A stretch of DNA of 64,000 nucleotides, taken from positions 3,162,001 through 3,226,000 of the forward strand of contig NZ_LT629797.1 of NCBI RefSeq assembly GCF_900106015.1. Direction: 5' to 3'. The notes beneath the pieces are model-generated. The model made no database searches. It was not told the DNA's origin and saw only the letters and a program-made list of their open reading frames with translations. The translations under genes were made by a program, and so were the position numbers. Shown here one piece after another: positions 60,775 through 64,000 of the stretch (its first letter is position 1; every line of letters begins with the position of its first letter). Source of the DNA: Pseudomonas sihuiensis (GTDB lineage Bacteria; Pseudomonadota; Gammaproteobacteria; Pseudomonadales; Pseudomonadaceae).

Positions 60775-62115
60775 TCAGGCCTTGGCCGCCGCCAGAGCCG
60801 CGGACGCCACTTGGCGCCGCTGGCCGCTGAGGGTGAACAGGGCCATGGCCAGGGCGGCGATGGCGCCCGGCACGGCAAAGGCGATGAAGTTCAGCTGCAG
60901 CGGCAGGTTGATGGCCATCAGCGCGCCACCGAGCAGCGGGCCGACGATGGCGCCGTTGCGGCCGATGCCGGAGGCCCAGCCGAGGCCGGTGGAGCGGATC
61001 GACAGGCCATAGAACTGCGCGGCGCCGGCGTACAGCAGGATCTGCGTGCCGATGGTGGTGGCGCCGGCGACGAAGATCAGCCCGTACAGCACCGGCGTCG
61101 GGCTGTTGAAGCCGAGCAGGCTGATCGACACGGCGGCGGCGACGAAGAAGGCCACCATCACCTTGCCCAGGTTGAAGCGGTCGCCCAGCCAGCCGCCGAG
61201 GATCGCCCCGGCCATGCCGCCGAAGTTCAGCGCCAGCAGGAACGACAGGCTCGACCCCAGGCTGTAGCCGGCGCTGGCCATCAGCTTGGGCAGCCAGGAG
61301 CTCAGCGCGTAGACCATCAGCAGGCAGCAGAAGAACGCCAGCCACAGGCACAGGGTTCGCAGCGCGCGGCCCTCGCGGAACAGCTCCAGCACCGCCACGC
61401 CCTGGCCCTTGGCATCGCTCATCTGCAACTGGTCGCCCGCCTCGATGACCAGGCCCGGCTCGACCTTGCGCAGCACCTCGCGGGCCTGCTGGTGACGGCC
61501 CTGGCGCACCAGGAAGCCCACCGACTCCGGCAGCTTCCACAGGATCAGCGGCAACAGCAGCAGCGGAATGGCCGCGGCGAAGAACATCGACTCCCAGCCG
61601 AAACGCGGCAGCATGTAGATGCCGACGCCGGCGGCGAGCATGCCGCCCAGCGAATAGCCGCTGAACATCACCGCCACCAGGGTGCTGCGCAGGCGCTTGG
61701 GCGCGTACTCGTTCATCAGCGCCACGGCATTGGGCATCAGGCCGCCGCAGCCGAGGCCGGCGAGGAAACGGAAGATGCCGAACTCGCTGGGGCTGCTGGC
61801 GAAGCCGTTGAGGATGGTCGCCGTGGAGAACAGCACGAAGCAGATGGCGATGCCCTTCTTGCGCCCGATCCTGTCGGCCAGGGTGCCGAACAGCAGAGCG
61901 CCGAACATCATGCCGAACAGCGCATAGCTGCCCAGGGCACCGGCCTCCAGCGGGGTCAGGTTCCACTCTTGCATGATCGCCGGCAGCACCACGCCGAAGA
62001 TGAACAGGTCGTAGCCGTCGAAGATCAGCAGCAGCGCGCACAGCGCCATGACCATCCAGTGGAAGCGGCTAAAGCGCGCGTTGTCGATGACGGGATGTAC
62101 GTCGATCTGTCGCAT
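60775..62115 (-). CDS. benK: Benzoate MFS transporter BenK
   Basis: A 446-residue 12-helix major-facilitator transporter of the aromatic acid/H+ symport group. MRQIDVHPVIDNARFSRFHWMVMALCALLLIFDGYDLFIFGVVLP carries the group's DGYD motif in helix 1. The loop 2-3 signature is GTLADRIGRKKG. A long central loop is at about 205-245. It is located between benD and catB, as in other Pseudomonas ben clusters. Confidence 0.95.
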   Translation of the reverse strand: MRQIDVHPVIDNARFSRFHWMVMALCALLLIFDGYDLFIFGVVLPAIMQEWNLTPLEAGALGSYALFGMMFGALLFGTLADRIGRKKGIAICFVLFSTATILNGFASSPSEFGIFRFLAGLGCGGLMPNAVALMNEYAPKRLRSTLVAVMFSGYSLGGMLAAGVGIYMLPRFGWESMFFAAAIPLLLLPLILWKLPESVGFLVRQGRHQQAREVLRKVEPGLVIEAGDQLQMSDAKGQGVAVLELFREGRALRTLCLWLAFFCCLLMVYALSSWLPKLMASAGYSLGSSLSFLLALNFGGMAGAILGGWLGDRFNLGKVMVAFFVAAAVSISLLGFNSPTPVLYGLIFVAGATTIGTQILLYAGAAQFYGLSIRSTGLGWASGIGRNGAIVGPLLGGALMAINLPLQLNFIAFAVPGAIAALAMALFTLSGQRRQVASAALAAAKA

Positions 62116-62165
62116 GGCATCGGTTCTCGGTTTTGTTTTTGTTGTGAACGGTTCGGTTGGTGTTT

Positions 62166-62222
62166 GTAGGAGCCCGCTTGCGGGCGATGCTCTTGATGGA
62201 TCGCCCGCAAGCGGGCTCCTAC
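62166..62222. repeat. Perfect REP-like palindrome between benD and benK
   Basis: 22-base perfect arms starting gtaggagcccgcttgcggg with a 13-base loop. It is probably a transcript-stabilising element between benD and benK. Confidence 0.85.
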
Positions 62223-62232
62223 AGGTGATGCG

Positions 62233-62997
62233 TCAGCCCAGATCCCCTCCGCCCACCGGCAGGGTCACGCCGGTGATGTAGGAGGCCTCGTCGGAGGCGA
62301 GGAAGAGGATCGCGCCGACCTGCTCGTCGATGCTGCCGTAGCGTTTCATCAGGCTGCTCTCGACGGTCTGCGTGACGATCTGCTGGTACCAGGCCTGCTC
62401 CTGTTCGCTCGGCTCGGCGGCGTTGCGCGGGATGCGCCGCGGCGGCGCCTCGGTGCCGCCGGGGGCGGTGGCGTTGACGCGGATGCCGCGTTCGGCGGTC
62501 TCGAAGGCCAGGCAGGCGGTGAGCGCGTTGACCCCGCCCTTGGCCGCGCCGTAGGGCACGCGGTTGACCCCGCGGGTGGCGATGGAGGAGACGTTGACGA
62601 TGGCACCGCTACCCTGCTCGAGCATCTGCGGCAGCGCGGCGTGGCAGCACCACAGGGTAGGGAACAGCGAGCGGCGCACCTCGGCCTCGATCTCGTGCTC
62701 GCGGTAATGCTCGAACGGCTTGGCCCAGATGGTACCGCCGACATTGTTGATCAGGATGTCGAGCCGGCCGAAGCGCTCCACCGCCGCGCGCATCACGCCC
62801 TGGCAGTCGCCGGCCTGCTCCAGGTCGGCGGTCAGGCACAGCACGCCGGGCTGCTCGGCCAGCTCATTGATCAGCTCGGAGCGGTCCACCGCCACCACCT
62901 GCGCGCCCTCCTCCAGCAGCCGCTCGGCGACGCGGCGACCGATGCCCTGGGCGGCGCCGGTGACCACGGCGACTTTGTCTTGGAAACGCTTGTTCAT
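62233..62997 (-). CDS. benD: 1,6-Dihydroxycyclohexa-2,4-diene-1-carboxylate dehydrogenase
   Basis: A 254-residue SDR oxidising the benzoate cis-diol to catechol plus CO2 with NAD+. Motifs are VVTGAAQGIGRRVAERL (cofactor, residues 11-26), INNVGGT, catalytic Tyr-x-x-x-Lys in PYGAAKGGVNAL and the end ITGVTLPVGGGDLG. It follows benC by about 210 bases that hold REP elements. Confidence 0.96.
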   Translation of the reverse strand: MNKRFQDKVAVVTGAAQGIGRRVAERLLEEGAQVVAVDRSELINELAEQPGVLCLTADLEQAGDCQGVMRAAVERFGRLDILINNVGGTIWAKPFEHYREHEIEAEVRRSLFPTLWCCHAALPQMLEQGSGAIVNVSSIATRGVNRVPYGAAKGGVNALTACLAFETAERGIRVNATAPGGTEAPPRRIPRNAAEPSEQEQAWYQQIVTQTVESSLMKRYGSIDEQVGAILFLASDEASYITGVTLPVGGGDLG

Positions 62998-63025
62998 CTG
63001 TCGACCTCAATCAAATGGTGCGACC

Positions 63026-63085
63026 GTAGCCCGGATGCAATCCGGGGCTGGTTCGTGGACTTACCCCGGATTTCATCCGGGCTAC
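63026..63085. repeat. REP-like pair (gtagcccggatg type)
   Basis: gtagcccggatgcaatccggg ... cccggatttcatccgggctac between benC and benD. It shares the cccggat core with 5903. Confidence 0.75.
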
Positions 63086-63110
63086 GACTCTCGATCTGAT
63101 CGCCAAACTC

Positions 63111-63186
63111 GTAGGAGCGGCTTTAGCCGCGAAGCTCTTGCACACTGGTTCGCGGCTAAAGCGGTACGCCGCCCGGCCGCTCCTAC
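63111..63186. repeat. REP-like palindrome (gtaggagcggctttagccgcg type)
   Basis: gtaggagcggctttagccgcgaa ... ttcgcggctaaagcgg ... ccgctcctac, an imperfect inverted repeat between benC and benD. Confidence 0.75.
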
Positions 63187-63207
63187 AAAAGCACCGGGCT
63201 GCGTGCC

Positions 63208-64000
63208 TCAGGCGCTGGCGGCGAACTTCTCGTAATAGAAATTGGCCGGGGCGATGCCCTGCTCGCGGATGTAGGCGCTGACCGCCTCGACCATCGGCGG
63301 CGGGCCGCACAGGTAGATGTCCACCTCGCCGTCGTTGAGGTGCTTGGGTTCGATGTGCTGGGTGACGTAGCCCTTGTGCGGGTAGCTGCTCTCGGGGTTG
63401 GCCACGCAGGCGCTGAAGCTGAAGCCGGGGATGCGCGCGGCGAAGGCTTCCAGCTTGTCCAGCTCGACCAGGTCATGGTCGTGGGTCACGCCATAGATCA
63501 GGTGCAGCGGGTGCGCGCAGCCTTCAGCGGCGATCTTCTCCAGCATCGCAGTAAAGGGCGCCAGGCCGGTGCCGCCGGCCAGCAGCAGCAACGGCCGCTT
63601 GATCTCGCGCAGGTAGAAGCTGCCCAGCGGGCCAGCCAGGCTGATGCTGTCGCCGGCCTTGGCCAGATTGCTCAGAAAACTGCTCATCAGCCCGCCCGGC
63701 ACGTTGCGGATCAGAAAGCTGACTTCCCCATCCTTGGGCAACGAGCTGAACGAGTAGGCGCGGCTCTGCTCGCTGCCCGGCACCCGGAGGTTGACGTATT
63801 GCCCCGGCAGGAAGGCCAGCTGGCTCAGGGCCTCGCCCTTGACCGACAGGGCGATGGTGCTGTCGGAGAGCTTGCGCACCGCGCTGATGGCCGCCTCGAA
63901 GCTGGCCTGCTGGGTCTTGCACAGCTGCGACGACGCCGGCACGCGGATCACGCAGTCGCTCTCGACGCGCATCTGGCAGGTCAGCACATAGCCCTGCTCG
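63208..64000 (-). CDS. benC: Benzoate 1,2-dioxygenase reductase component (5' end beyond window)
   Basis: An electron-transfer subunit passing NADH electrons via FAD and a [2Fe-2S] centre to the BenAB oxygenase. The frame is still open at 64000 and encodes EQGYVLTCQM, the end of the plant-type ferredoxin domain with its last cluster cysteine, so only the N-terminal ferredoxin part is missing. Then follow the FAD motif SRAYSFSS, the NAD motif LLLAGGTGLAPFTAML and the C-terminal CGPPPMVEAV. It should be downstream of benAB. Confidence 0.96.
   Translation of the reverse strand, partial: EQGYVLTCQMRVESDCVIRVPASSQLCKTQQASFEAAISAVRKLSDSTIALSVKGEALSQLAFLPGQYVNLRVPGSEQSRAYSFSSLPKDGEVSFLIRNVPGGLMSSFLSNLAKAGDSISLAGPLGSFYLREIKRPLLLLAGGTGLAPFTAMLEKIAAEGCAHPLHLIYGVTHDHDLVELDKLEAFAARIPGFSFSACVANPESSYPHKGYVTQHIEPKHLNDGEVDIYLCGPPPMVEAVSAYIREQGIAPANFYYEKFAASA

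Noticed and set aside
43625..64000. Benzoate/catechol/pca genes as island cargo
   Set aside because: They lie outside the att repeats, are of host-like composition, and contain host REP-like elements, so they are core chromosome.

Overview
The window looks like a Pseudomonas chromosome of the mendocina/stutzeri/aeruginosa type. The GC content is high, and housekeeping genes have Pseudomonas-typical neighbours: ubiX next to mpl, mtfA-like next to ppa, and a ben-cat block beside catIJ-pcaFBDC. Several families of REP-like palindromes lie between the chromosomal genes. No rRNA, tRNA or CRISPR array was recognised. All family assignments come from reading motifs, not from database searches.

Left chromosomal arm (1-12480). 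This holds an acyl-CoA synthetase cut by the window edge, a permease, a long acyl-CoA dehydrogenase, a metallo-beta-lactamase-fold hydrolase and a YbaK-type deacylase. Then come two small envelope proteins, ubiX, mpl, a GNAT acetyltransferase, a degenerate PP2C/kinase fusion, an MtfA-like peptidase and ppa.

Genomic island (about 12481-42319). Its ends carry a 23-bp direct repeat equal to the ppa terminator (12458-12480 and 42297-42319). A shared two-unit repeat (12589-12609 and 42220-42240) lies just inside each end and may be the arm sites of the integrase at 12640. There is no capsid or conjugation gene, so the island looks non-autonomous. It contains several parts. (i) A 6-kb foreign block (13.88-20.0 kb) is bracketed by a 192-bp duplication of the integrase 3' end. 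It holds an AraC regulator, a TauD-like dioxygenase, a hydratase, a second integrase and an in-frame chimera of an AraC-type sensor domain with the 3' two thirds of ychF. (ii) A possible lipid-oxidation cassette (SDR, alkylglycerol-monooxygenase-like hydroxylase, membrane protein, Crp-type regulator). (iii) A recombination module (split zinc-ribbon protein, DUF932, YqaJ nuclease, Gp3/RDF-like protein). (iv) Small membrane and secreted unknowns. (v) A type I restriction-modification operon hsdM-rhuM-hsdS-hsdR with 4-bp gene overlaps, preceded by a WYL-domain regulator with a clear upstream inverted repeat. (vi) A possible replication/control region with an HUH-like protein, AlpA, a double winged-helix protein, a ribbon-helix-helix-like protein and two clusters of short direct repeats.

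An ISL3-family insertion sequence (42320-43624) abuts the right end of the island.

Right chromosomal arm (43625-64000, essentially all minus strand). This encodes conversion of benzoate to central metabolites. BenC (partial) and BenD belong to ring dihydroxylation; BenK and BenE, with an OprD-type porin, to uptake. CatA, CatB and CatC convert catechol to 3-oxoadipate enol-lactone, with PcaB, PcaC and PcaD for the protocatechuate branch. CatIJ and PcaF then yield succinyl-CoA and acetyl-CoA. A branched-chain-type ABC transporter and a short chemoreceptor sit inside this cluster. A perfect 15-bp palindrome upstream of catI (49570-49584) matches the PcaR operator pattern.
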